Assembly (NCBI GenBank): GCA_017456495.1
Contig: JAFTJI010000002.1
Span: forward strand, 1-43,385
Direction of reading: 5' to 3'
From: Lentisphaeria bacterium
GTDB taxonomy: Bacteria; Verrucomicrobiota; Lentisphaeria; Victivallales; UBA1829
DNA: 43,385 nt
The notes below the pieces were generated by a model. It did no database searches and had not been told where the DNA came from. It saw only the letters and a program-made list of their open reading frames with translations. Below, piece after piece: positions 1 to 7,418 of the stretch. The position numbers and the translations under genes are program-made. The first letter of the stretch is position 1. Every line of letters begins with the position of its first letter.

Positions 1-180
1 CTGCCCCTCCGGGGCTGGTTTTATATGCTTGCCTTTGGGCTATGTTCTTGCGACCCCTTCGGGGCTTTATGTTATTCTTTTCATCTATTCCCGGGGCTGC
101 GCGGTCTTTTCAGACCGCTTACCCCGGGCTTTGATCTTCAGGTTTTGCAACAGCCCCTGTTTCAATGATTGATTATAATA
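1..180. repeat. Cluster of GC-rich palindromes (REP-like), intergenic
   Basis: Several hairpins lie close together: GCCCC/GGGGC at 3-15, CCCC/GGGG around a TTC loop at 54-64, and a long one at 90-128 whose outer arms CCCGGGG/CCCCGGG enclose inner arms GCGGTCT/AGACCGC. The sequence between them is AT-rich and has no convincing coding frame. This looks like a cluster of intergenic palindromic repeats. The stretch TTTTGCAACAGCCCC near 142-156 resembles the terminal inverted repeat of several IS families, so an insertion-sequence end is an alternative. The element may continue left of the window. Confidence 0.45.
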
Positions 181-218
181 ATCACAAAATAATCAACAAC
201 CAAGCAAGGAAACAGACT

Positions 219-320
219 ATGGAAAATGCAGCGCAAAAATCAGAAAAGTCAATTGCCGGAGCAATTAAAATTAACGAAAAAGAAATCGCAAAATTGCACT
301 CTGAAGAACCTGGTCAATGA
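219..320 (+). pseudogene. 33-codon ORF, possible 5' remnant of an IS256-type transposase
   Basis: An ATG at 219 follows AAGGA (206-210) with 8-nt spacing and opens 33 codons ending at TGA 318-320. The part reading AIKINEKEIAKLH recalls the N-terminal segment of IS256/mutator-type transposases, which usually continue into a long conserved domain that is absent here. The ORF overlaps the last codons of the convergent - strand gene at 314. It is either a decayed transposase start or a chance small ORF. The resemblance is from memory and weak. Confidence 0.25.
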
Positions 321-2341
321 GATTTTTTCGGGAAAATCATTGCAAAATAATGGAAAATTGATAAATCTTTCCTGATTTTCCAACGGAGAGTTTCAAGAGG
401 TTCCGCAATCTCTGTAAACGGTTTCAATGTGCCATCTTCATTGAGATATTGTCCGTTGGAAATATCTGCAGAGGAATCTGTAAATTCCACAATGATTTCA
501 TGGGCAATATCATAAGAGGTGTTCACAACCGCAGCAAAAACAGTCGATCCGTCATCAAAATACTGAACCGCAAAACAGCTTGGCTCCAATACAGTCAACG
601 GCATCGAAGCTGGAGACATACGGCGGAGAATATTACGGAAAATCGTTTGCTTCTGGTAGGAAAGCAAGTGTCGGGTGTCAGCGGTTATCGGATCAATCGT
701 ATAATGAAGAACTGAAATTTTTCCGCCAAGGGAATTTTCATACCAGATGATAGCGGGCGAGACAGGGGTCTGATCATTATCCACAATCCAGGAGATAATT
801 TCGGCAGAAGGATCTATTTCCGTCAATTTTGAGATTCCGCCCGCATGACGGCAGGGACCATAGGTATTGGCAAATTTTCCACAGAAGGATTCGGACACGA
901 AATATTCTCCACCCGCAATATCTGTGAACTCTGCAACATTGCAGCCGATCTGAGAAGCATATCCACGACTGATCAGAGCTTTTGCAGCTGCCGCATCAAG
1001 AATCAGATTTTTCGTCAGTAAATCCCGGAGTTCTTCATCACTCATGGAATAGGCGGTACCACCGGCAAGGAAAGTAACGTCAGAATCATCATAAGTTACG
1101 CAGAATCCGCCGTTGCAAAGGAAATCGTGCAGCACAAAATGCGGCAAATAGTAATCAGAAACAGCAGAATAATTTTCCGGAGTATCAAAGGCCTCCGTCA
1201 TTGAAAACTTCAAGCCGATCCCTTTTTTAGTGCCGTGTTTCGGGGCAATTTTGAGCAGGGATTCAAAATACGGACGTTCCCGTTTGAGCATTTTGGCGAT
1301 TTCCGGTTCCAGATCCGGCGAATTTCCCGTATAACCGCAAGCTGAAATCGCAGGATTTGGCATACCATTGATGATTCCCTGGGCAATATGAAGCCGGACT
1401 ACTTCCATGCTTTTATAAAGCCGGGTGAACGGTGCCATTTCAATTTCCGGGGTAAATTCTGAAAGACCGTGGGCGATATGCGACACCATCTCCATATAGA
1501 AAAGACCGGGAATAATCTGCTGACGATCCTGATCAGTATATGGACCAATACAGGGACGCATCAGGAATTTTCCTTCTTTCTGGAATAATCTTGCGGTTTT
1601 CAGCAGATCATAATTAGATGTTACTGCCTGATGAAGACACGGTACCATAACACCGACTTTTTTTTCCGGATCAACGCTGTGAACAGCATTTCCAATGATT
1701 TCCGCAAGCACATTCAAAGAATCACCAAGCATTTTGATCCATTGGCGGCGAACTCCTGCATCGCTAAAAAGTGCATTCTGCAGAGCAGCTCTTTCCCATT
1801 TTTTTCCAGTGAGTTTGGAAAATTCAGCCAGATGAAGGGGACACATACACCCCCAGGTGTTGTGCAAACCGGTAAAAACATATCTGTGGTCATCATCAAT
1901 ATAGATATATTCCGCTTTAGTGGAAGCAAGTATCCGGTAAAATTCATTCAAATATTCTTTCAGTGCCGGATCAAGCAGACAAGGGGTGCGTTTTTCTTCG
2001 GTTCCATCTGCCAAAACCACCCAGTTTTTATATTGGGGATTATGTTTTGAGTGGTCGGCAAGGGATGGAATCTGATTGTAGGAAGAGTTGATTCCCACTT
2101 TGATTCCATAGGAATCGAGATAATCAATTGCTCTGGCAATATTGGCTGCTTCAATGCGGGCTTCTTCGATAGTCAACTGATTCCAGACGATCATCTGGGC
2201 ATCGGTAAAAAGCATCACATGTTCTGTTCCGGTTTCCTGACAATAGGTGACAACATCCTTGATCACCCGATCAAAATCCCAACGCGGCAGATACATCCGT
2301 AAAATGTAATTGACTTTTCCTGATTCAAAAATATCTTTCAT
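314..2341 (-). CDS. Uncharacterised glycosidase-like protein (cytoplasmic paralogue)
   Basis: This 675-residue protein has no signal peptide and is probably cytoplasmic. The N-terminal half reads like a (beta/alpha) barrel: alternating strands and helices, YGIKVGINSSYNQ, then LLDPALKEYLNEFY and an acidic strand YIYIDDDHRY followed by a C-x-CPLH segment. The 22840-24882 product has the same order of blocks (LDPGF.KYIYD, MGDDDIR, CRRHVAEFNRRTGKKF), so the two are paralogues. The acidic cluster could hold catalytic carboxylates, as in retaining glycosidases, but no known GH family could be assigned. The start is supported by AAGGAG at 2350-2355, 8 nt from ATG. A promoter TTGTGA-N16-TATATT lies at 2416-2421/2394-2399. 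Its neighbour upstream is the GntR-type regulator gene on the same strand. Substrate unknown. Confidence 0.75.
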   Translation of the reverse strand: MKDIFESGKVNYILRMYLPRWDFDRVIKDVVTYCQETGTEHVMLFTDAQMIVWNQLTIEEARIEAANIARAIDYLDSYGIKVGINSSYNQIPSLADHSKHNPQYKNWVVLADGTEEKRTPCLLDPALKEYLNEFYRILASTKAEYIYIDDDHRYVFTGLHNTWGCMCPLHLAEFSKLTGKKWERAALQNALFSDAGVRRQWIKMLGDSLNVLAEIIGNAVHSVDPEKKVGVMVPCLHQAVTSNYDLLKTARLFQKEGKFLMRPCIGPYTDQDRQQIIPGLFYMEMVSHIAHGLSEFTPEIEMAPFTRLYKSMEVVRLHIAQGIINGMPNPAISACGYTGNSPDLEPEIAKMLKRERPYFESLLKIAPKHGTKKGIGLKFSMTEAFDTPENYSAVSDYYLPHFVLHDFLCNGGFCVTYDDSDVTFLAGGTAYSMSDEELRDLLTKNLILDAAAAKALISRGYASQIGCNVAEFTDIAGGEYFVSESFCGKFANTYGPCRHAGGISKLTEIDPSAEIISWIVDNDQTPVSPAIIWYENSLGGKISVLHYTIDPITADTRHLLSYQKQTIFRNILRRMSPASMPLTVLEPSCFAVQYFDDGSTVFAAVVNTSYDIAHEIIVEFTDSSADISNGQYLNEDGTLKPFTEIAEPLETLRWKIRKDLSIFHYFAMIFPKKSH

Positions 2342-2356
2342 ATATCGCGCTCCTTT

Positions 2357-2377
2357 TTGTTATTTGTTATTTGTTAT
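2357..2377. repeat. Three tandem copies of TTGTTAT in a 5' UTR
   Basis: A heptamer is repeated exactly three times just upstream of the AAGGAG ribosome binding site of the 314-2341 gene and downstream of its proposed -10 box. It is inside the untranslated leader, so changes in copy number would alter leader length rather than reading frame. Confidence 0.6.
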
Positions 2378-2393
2378 CTGTTCTCTGCTGACC

Positions 2394-2421
2394 AATATAT
2401 ACAATATTCAAAAATTCACAA
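2394..2421 (-). promoter_or_regulatory. Promoter of the 314-2341 gene
   Basis: On the - strand the -35 box TTGTGA (2416-2421) and -10 box TATATT (2394-2399) are separated by 16 nt. Transcription would begin near 2387 and pass through the heptamer repeats before the start codon. Assigned by eye from sigma-70 consensus. Confidence 0.45.
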
Positions 2422-2445
2422 TATGGCAAAAAAAATATTCAATTT

Positions 2446-3843
2446 TTATTTCCAACTATTATGATAATCGCGGTAAATGACTTTATTATCAGGAAGATTA
2501 TTCCACCACTTGCTCCGGATCTCATGAATATCAATGCATTGGATCCGTTTTATTGCTGCATCAAGTTTCATAAAGTTACAAAGATAATCTGCACAATTCA
2601 TATAAAGATAACGCCCCACCGGAAGAGCATAATCAAGATCAGTCAAAGCAGTTGTTCCGCGTATATCGAAAGGCGGAATGAATCCGGCTGTTCTATCAGA
2701 TATCTCTTTATATTGTTCTGCATACAGATCTTTCCGGACAGAGAATTTGATTTCTTTGAAAAAGAACATTCTCTGAATATTTTTTTCAAGAACGAAACGG
2801 ATGAACTCCAATGCGGCTTCTTTGTGCCTGCTTCCGGCTCCGATTGCAAGAAAAAAGAGGGATTGGCAGGCAAAACCTCCGGGTTTGACAGGTTGCCCCA
2901 GAAGCTGAAAACGGTAACTGTCTACGGGAAGATTGGAAAGATAATATGCGTTCAGAGCCAACTGTCCCCGATGAAAATAGGTAAAATAATTTTCTGAAGA
3001 ATACGGAATATTGACGGTTTTGACCCAGGGTTTGATCTCCCGGAAAAATGCGTAAAGTTTATCGGAATCCATATAAAATTTTGAATTTTTTCTCTGACAG
3101 CAGAGACCGTAATTGGCGGCATGATAGCTGAAACCGTAAAAGAAAAATCCCATAGCGCAGAGATTCGAGTGTTCCAGCTGATTGCCCCAGCGGAAATAAT
3201 CAAGGGGTTCCTTAAAATTGTTTACATCCAGATTCATCCGGTGAAGCATATTCCGGTGTCCCCAGTAAACTGCGGGGGAATGGGTGATCGGAACTGCCAG
3301 CATCTTTCCGAACTGCCAGCCCGTATCCATGATCCCGGGAATGAAATCATCCTCAGAAAGTCCGTCCGTAAAGATATCACTTTTATTTAAAGCCCAGAAA
3401 ATATCCTTATCCAGAAACGGCGGCCAAACAAGATTCAAGTCCTCCGAACAAATCTTCCGGGAAGTATCATTGATAATTTCCACCTCTATATTCGGATAAG
3501 CCGCACAAAACGTATCGCAGACACGCTGCCAGACTTTGACCTGGAACAAATCTGCGGGGACCGGCATTTTGAATTTGAGGCGGATTTTTTCCTGCGGCAA
3601 CGATGTCCGGGGAGGTCTTGGCGTTTTGCAGAGCCGGATCCCCCGCCTGCAGCCGCTGGAATTAAGCACCCCTTCTTTGACAAGCATTTGAATTGCACGG
3701 TGGATTTTGTTATGCGTTTCGTTCAATTCTTCTGCGATTTTTCTTTCAGGCGGGATCAATTCCCCGGGCGAATACCGGTTCAATATTCTGGTTTTGATCA
3801 AGTCAACGATCTCTGATATTTTGATATAAGTCGATGTTTTCAT
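2446..3843 (-). CDS. GntR-type regulator fused to a solute-binding domain
   Basis: Residues about 1-75 form a GntR winged helix: GELIPPERKIAEELN followed by the recognition-helix region HNKIHRAIQMLVKEG. From about residue 95 the protein resembles a family 1 extracellular solute-binding protein of ABC sugar importers (F-Q-V-K-V-W-Q-R-V and Y-P-N-I-E-V-E-I near 100-120, then FFLAIGAGSRHKEAALEFIRF near 330), but with no signal peptide. A sugar-binding domain used as an intracellular ligand sensor is the obvious reading. GGAG at 3849-3852 supports the start. It diverges from the 4050-15197 glycan operon, 206 bp away, so it probably controls that operon, itself, or the 314-2341 gene downstream. 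The ligand cannot be read from the sequence. Confidence 0.82.
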   Translation of the reverse strand: MKTSTYIKISEIVDLIKTRILNRYSPGELIPPERKIAEELNETHNKIHRAIQMLVKEGVLNSSGCRRGIRLCKTPRPPRTSLPQEKIRLKFKMPVPADLFQVKVWQRVCDTFCAAYPNIEVEIINDTSRKICSEDLNLVWPPFLDKDIFWALNKSDIFTDGLSEDDFIPGIMDTGWQFGKMLAVPITHSPAVYWGHRNMLHRMNLDVNNFKEPLDYFRWGNQLEHSNLCAMGFFFYGFSYHAANYGLCCQRKNSKFYMDSDKLYAFFREIKPWVKTVNIPYSSENYFTYFHRGQLALNAYYLSNLPVDSYRFQLLGQPVKPGGFACQSLFFLAIGAGSRHKEAALEFIRFVLEKNIQRMFFFKEIKFSVRKDLYAEQYKEISDRTAGFIPPFDIRGTTALTDLDYALPVGRYLYMNCADYLCNFMKLDAAIKRIQCIDIHEIRSKWWNNLPDNKVIYRDYHNSWK

Positions 3844-3867
3844 TTTCGCTCCAGGGGATTATGGTGA

Positions 3868-3895
3868 AATATAGCACCGGAAAATGAAATAACAA
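3868..3895 (-). promoter_or_regulatory. Promoter of the GntR-type regulator
   Basis: On the - strand TTGTTA (3890-3895) and TATATT (3868-3873) are 16 nt apart, and the -10 is preceded by TGC, giving an extended -10. Predicted start of transcription is near 3861, about 18 nt before the start codon. Confidence 0.5.
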
Positions 3896-3923
3896 ATTTT
3901 TTTTGAATATTTTTTTTAAAGTA

Positions 3924-3951
3924 TTGTCTTTTATTGAATACGCTGTATACT
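3924..3951 (+). promoter_or_regulatory. Promoter of the glycan operon
   Basis: TTGTCT (3924-3929) and TATACT (3946-3951) are separated by 16 nt on the + strand. Transcription would start near 3958, directly in front of the inverted repeat at 3961-3992 and about 90 nt before the first gene. Confidence 0.45.
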
Positions 3952-3960
3952 GCTGAAAAA

Positions 3961-3992
3961 TACTGTAACGCTCTATTCTTTGTTTTACAGTA
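3961..3992. promoter_or_regulatory. Inverted repeat, candidate operator
   Basis: TACTGTAA (3961-3968) and TTACAGTA (3985-3992) are perfect inverted copies with a 16-bp spacer, so the half-site centres are 24 bp apart on one helix face within about two turns. The site sits over the predicted transcription start of the operon. Binding by the adjacent GntR-type regulator is an inference. Confidence 0.5.
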
Positions 3993-4049
3993 GATTTTTT
4001 GATAAAAAATGAAAAAATGCTTGCCAATCATCTGAAAGGAGAAACGAAA

Positions 4050-4802
4050 ATGAAAAAAGACCATGTCAGACCTCATCATTACTTTACCTTGATCGAGCTT
4101 CTTGTTGTGATCGCAATTATCGCGATCCTTGCGGGGATGCTTCTGCCTGCTCTCAACAATGCCAGGGAACGTGGAAGAACTGCTTCCTGTTCCGCTAAAG
4201 TAAAACAGATGGCTACTGCAAGTTTGCAGTATGCAGATGACAACAAAGGAATGCTTCCGGATGTTTATTTCGGATATACCGGATCTTACTCCAATGGGGA
4301 ACTCTGGATGTATTACAGCGGAGGAGCTTATGCAATCACCTGGCAGAGATGCCTCAGCAATTATCTCGGACAGACCAAGACAGTACATGGCAGAAATGAG
4401 TTCTGGGCATGTCCTTCCATCAACAATGAATCTCCTGCAGATCCCCGTTCCATTCCGTTCAGTCATTATGGAATGAACTTCGGGATGCGTGAAGTTGCAA
4501 ACAACGCAAACCAGAACTCCTGCAAACTGGAAAAACAGCGTTTTGCCAGCCAGCTTGTAACATTCGCAGATGGTACTGTGAAGCCGAATGATGCTTTGAA
4601 GACGCCCTCTCTTCTGCCGCGTTATAAAAACGGTGCGGAAATCACCACCACGGAAAAAATGGTATCCGACCGTCACGGCGGCTCCGGAAATGTTGCCTTT
4701 GTCGATGGTCATGTTGAGATCGTCAAAAAGACAGATTTAAAGGTTCTGGAACGTTTCGCCTCCGATGGTTCCACCACATCCAATTACTGGCGCGTCTACT
4801 GA
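4050..4802 (+). CDS. Prepilin-like protein with H-X9-DG C-terminus
   Basis: The product is 250 residues. The start at 4050 is preferred to an in-frame ATG at 3999 because AAAGGAG lies at 4035-4041 and it leaves a short basic leader before [12 protein letters not shown], the type IV prepilin cleavage and N-methylation motif (TIGR02532-like), continuing as a hydrophobic helix to [13 protein letters not shown]. Near the C-terminus [12 protein letters not shown] matches the H-X9-DG pattern that defines a prepilin-type processing-associated domain (TIGR04294-like). Such proteins are abundant in Lentisphaerota and Planctomycetota, often next to sulfatase or glycosidase genes, and their role is not established. 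It is the first gene of a six-gene + strand run and is probably membrane-anchored or secreted through a type II/IV-like system. Confidence 0.88.
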   Translation: MKKDHVRPHHYFTLIELLVVIAIIAILAGMLLPALNNARERGRTASCSAKVKQMATASLQYADDNKGMLPDVYFGYTGSYSNGELWMYYSGGAYAITWQRCLSNYLGQTKTVHGRNEFWACPSINNESPADPRSIPFSHYGMNFGMREVANNANQNSCKLEKQRFASQLVTFADGTVKPNDALKTPSLLPRYKNGAEITTTEKMVSDRHGGSGNVAFVDGHVEIVKKTDLKVLERFASDGSTTSNYWRVY

Positions 4803-4856
4803 TTCTTGAACTTGTTTTCAGCTAAAATTAAAATATCTATCAGAAAGGAAAAAGAT

Positions 4857-6677
4857 ATGCGTAAGGCTTATTGTCTCTTTGCGGCATGTTTGTGTGCTGT
4901 ATTTTCTCTCCATGCCGCTGAATATAACGGCGATCCGGCTAAGGTCCCCTATGCGGCACCGGGAACGAAAGTTTTGAGTGTTCTTGACTTCGGCGCGAAG
5001 TGCGACGGCGTCACAGATGATACGGCTGCGATTCAGCGTGCGCTCGATGCAGCCCGCGGAATCGACGGTGTCAGACCGAATGGAAAACTGGTCAACGGCG
5101 GAACTGGAAGATGCGCTTTCAGTATTTATTTCCCGGCAAAAAAAGGCGGTTTTTATAAAGTTACAGACACCTTGAAAATTGACGGTACTTACGGCATTGT
5201 AATTTACGGAGACGGCGCAAATATTGACCGTGGTCTGGACCGGAGCGGAGCTGTGATCCGCTGGTACGGCGACAAGCAGAAACCTGTTTTTCAGGTTCGC
5301 GGCGGAACGGATTATGTTTCCAACCCGAACTTTATGATCACATTCCGTGACCTGACCATCAGTGGAAGTCCGGAAAATATCACATACGGGAAACCTCTGC
5401 CGAAGAAGATGGCGCTCAGCGGGATCCATTTCGGACCCATCGAAGGAGAAAAGCCGGAAAATGTTCTTGTCCGCAATGCTCTGATTGAAAATGTCCGTAT
5501 CACAAACTGCCGTTTCGGGATCTACTCCGGCAATATCTACAATAAGAATACAGATAACGCAACGGTCAATCTTCTGACCTCTCTGATCGCCCACAATGCT
5601 CAGGCGGGTGTCGTCTGGGGAACAGGAAATGCCATTCTGAACGTTGTCGGCTGTCACTTTACCAACAACGGGGAGCACAAGTTCCAAAAAGACCGTTACT
5701 CCGGAGCTGTCAGTGCAAACGTTCATCTTCAGGCAGGTTATATTGACCTTGTCAGTTATACTTCTGCCGGGTTTGCCGTGGATGCAGATATTTATCAGGG
5801 AGCAGGCAGACTTGCAGTTACCAACGCATGGAGCGACACTTCCGGTTATTTCCTCTACCAGGCCGGTGTGAGCAACAACGAGGGAGCTTATCACAACACA
5901 ATGCTTTCCGGGATCCGCCACTATGCGGCGAATAAACACTTCTTTGCCAACACCAAAAATTCCGTCAGACTGGTCTGTCCCGGCATGGTCATTTCCGGAT
6001 CTCTGTTCTACGGAAACGTGGTCATTGACTCCGGTCTCAGCGGACGTCCTGTCCTCATGGGAGTCAACTTTGTCCGCAAGGATGCGACAGTGATCGGCAC
6101 CGGTGTTCAGGTTCAGCGCAGTGCAGTCATTCTTGGAACGCAGGGAAATTTCGGGCAGATTTTCATCGGCGGAACAGATAAGGGAGTCAAGCCCGGCAGC
6201 CGCGGGGTCGTGACAGGTGTTGTCGTCCGCGGGGATAATCCGGCAGCATTCCAGGTTCTGGGCGGCAACAACAGTTCTACCGGAATGACACTTCTCACCC
6301 GTACCGATGATGCCAATGGCGAACAGAGTATTCTGATCAATGCCTACAAACAGGGAACAAGATATTTCCCGCTGCAGGCAGGAAAGATGGTTTGGAAAAT
6401 CAATTTCGGCGGAACGGCAGGCATCAGGCTTACCGGCTACAATCCGAAAGGAAAATCTGCACCGTTCAGCGAAGGTGATTTCAAAGATTTCGGCGGCTGG
6501 CGCGGAGCCCCCCATCCGGCTTGCAGAGATGAAGTTCTCTTTGTCCCCCCGAAGCGTGATGTCCGCCCCGGTTTCGATTCCGGCAATTTCTGGGAAGGCG
6601 CGATCTATTATGATACCACCCAGAAAAAACTCAAACTCAACGTGGGCGGCAAAAACTGGGTCAACCTCAATCAGTAA
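4857..6677 (+). CDS. Secreted pectate-lyase-fold (beta-helix) protein
   Basis: The start at 4857 follows AGAAAGGAAA and gives 606 residues with a signal peptide (MRKAYCLFAACLCAVFSLHA, cleavage before AEY). The mature N-terminus VLSVLDFGAKCDGVTDDTAA is the hallmark of the Pectate_lyase_3 / GH28-like beta-helix superfamily. The rest (about 60-480) is rich in short strand-turn repeats with N and G at turns, for example GIHFGPIEGEKPENVLVRNA. Catalytic residues of a named lyase or polygalacturonase family are not recognisable, so the substrate is open: pectin-like and other acidic polysaccharides are typical of the superfamily. The next gene follows after 20 nt, indicating an operon. Confidence 0.82.
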   Translation: MRKAYCLFAACLCAVFSLHAAEYNGDPAKVPYAAPGTKVLSVLDFGAKCDGVTDDTAAIQRALDAARGIDGVRPNGKLVNGGTGRCAFSIYFPAKKGGFYKVTDTLKIDGTYGIVIYGDGANIDRGLDRSGAVIRWYGDKQKPVFQVRGGTDYVSNPNFMITFRDLTISGSPENITYGKPLPKKMALSGIHFGPIEGEKPENVLVRNALIENVRITNCRFGIYSGNIYNKNTDNATVNLLTSLIAHNAQAGVVWGTGNAILNVVGCHFTNNGEHKFQKDRYSGAVSANVHLQAGYIDLVSYTSAGFAVDADIYQGAGRLAVTNAWSDTSGYFLYQAGVSNNEGAYHNTMLSGIRHYAANKHFFANTKNSVRLVCPGMVISGSLFYGNVVIDSGLSGRPVLMGVNFVRKDATVIGTGVQVQRSAVILGTQGNFGQIFIGGTDKGVKPGSRGVVTGVVVRGDNPAAFQVLGGNNSSTGMTLLTRTDDANGEQSILINAYKQGTRYFPLQAGKMVWKINFGGTAGIRLTGYNPKGKSAPFSEGDFKDFGGWRGAPHPACRDEVLFVPPKRDVRPGFDSGNFWEGAIYYDTTQKKLKLNVGGKNWVNLNQ

Positions 6678-6697
6678 GAAGAAAGGAAATAGTTTTT

Positions 6698-7405
6698 ATG
6701 AAAATCACATCTTTTATAATCTCAGCTCTGGCAGCTGTTACACCAGTGTTTGCGGCTGAAGCAGACAATTCCATACTTTTCAAGGCTGAGTTTGAAAAGA
6801 GTTCTGCCAATGCTGTATTTGCCAAAGGAAATCCGGCAGCCGCAGTTTCAAAACCGGCAGAATTTGTCAAAGACGGTGTCAGCGGAGAAGCTGTCCGTCT
6901 CAAACCGGGGATCAGACTTACTTTTGAACAGAAGAACAATGTCAATCTGAATGCAGGCACTGCAATTTTCTGGGTTCGTCCGGTGGACTGGAATCCGGCA
7001 AAACCGACAGGTGGCTGCAACTGGTTTTTCGGGATTTGCGGCATCGGAGCTGATGGCGGAAGGATTCAGGTTTTCAAGCACACGACTCCGACTCTGATGG
7101 CGTTTGTTGGCAACAAAGGTGCGATGAAATCTCTTACGCAGGGAATGGGCTACTGGAAACAGAATCAGTGGTACATGATCGCTGTTACATGGAATGAAGG
7201 AAGAACCGTTCTTTACGTCAATGGGAAACTGGTTGCAAGAAGCAATATCACAAAAGCGGAACTGCCGAAAAATACCGGAGAAGTTTTCAGTCTCCAAAGC
7301 ACCTTCGGAACCACAGATTTTGATAATGTGGTCATTTATAACCGTGTCCTTTCCATGGATGAAATGAAAAAGCTGTATGCAAATACAGCTCCTGTAAAAA
7401 AATAA
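6698..7405 (+). CDS. Secreted LamG-domain protein
   Basis: This 235-residue protein has a signal peptide (MKITSFIISALAAVTPVFA, cleavage before AEAD) and then one concanavalin A-like LamG/jelly-roll domain: GTAIFWVRPVDW, WKQNQWYMIAVTWNEG, VLYVNGKLVARS and DFDNVVIYNRVLSMDEMKKLY. It has no catalytic domain, so it is probably a glycan-binding protein. The LamG region is closely similar to residues about 40-230 of the following 1284-residue product, indicating a tandem duplication. The gap to the next gene is only 13 nt. GAAAGGAAA before the ATG serves as ribosome binding site. Confidence 0.85.
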   Translation: MKITSFIISALAAVTPVFAAEADNSILFKAEFEKSSANAVFAKGNPAAAVSKPAEFVKDGVSGEAVRLKPGIRLTFEQKNNVNLNAGTAIFWVRPVDWNPAKPTGGCNWFFGICGIGADGGRIQVFKHTTPTLMAFVGNKGAMKSLTQGMGYWKQNQWYMIAVTWNEGRTVLYVNGKLVARSNITKAELPKNTGEVFSLQSTFGTTDFDNVVIYNRVLSMDEMKKLYANTAPVKK

Positions 7406-7418
7406 GAACGGATCGATC

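Noticed and set aside
3840..4712. A 290-codon open frame antisense to the prepilin-like gene
   Set aside because: It lies opposite a clearly recognisable gene and covers the divergent promoter region; composition is not protein-like.
4818..6515. A 565-codon frame opposite the beta-helix gene
   Set aside because: Antisense shadow of a gene with signal peptide and family motifs; no independent evidence.
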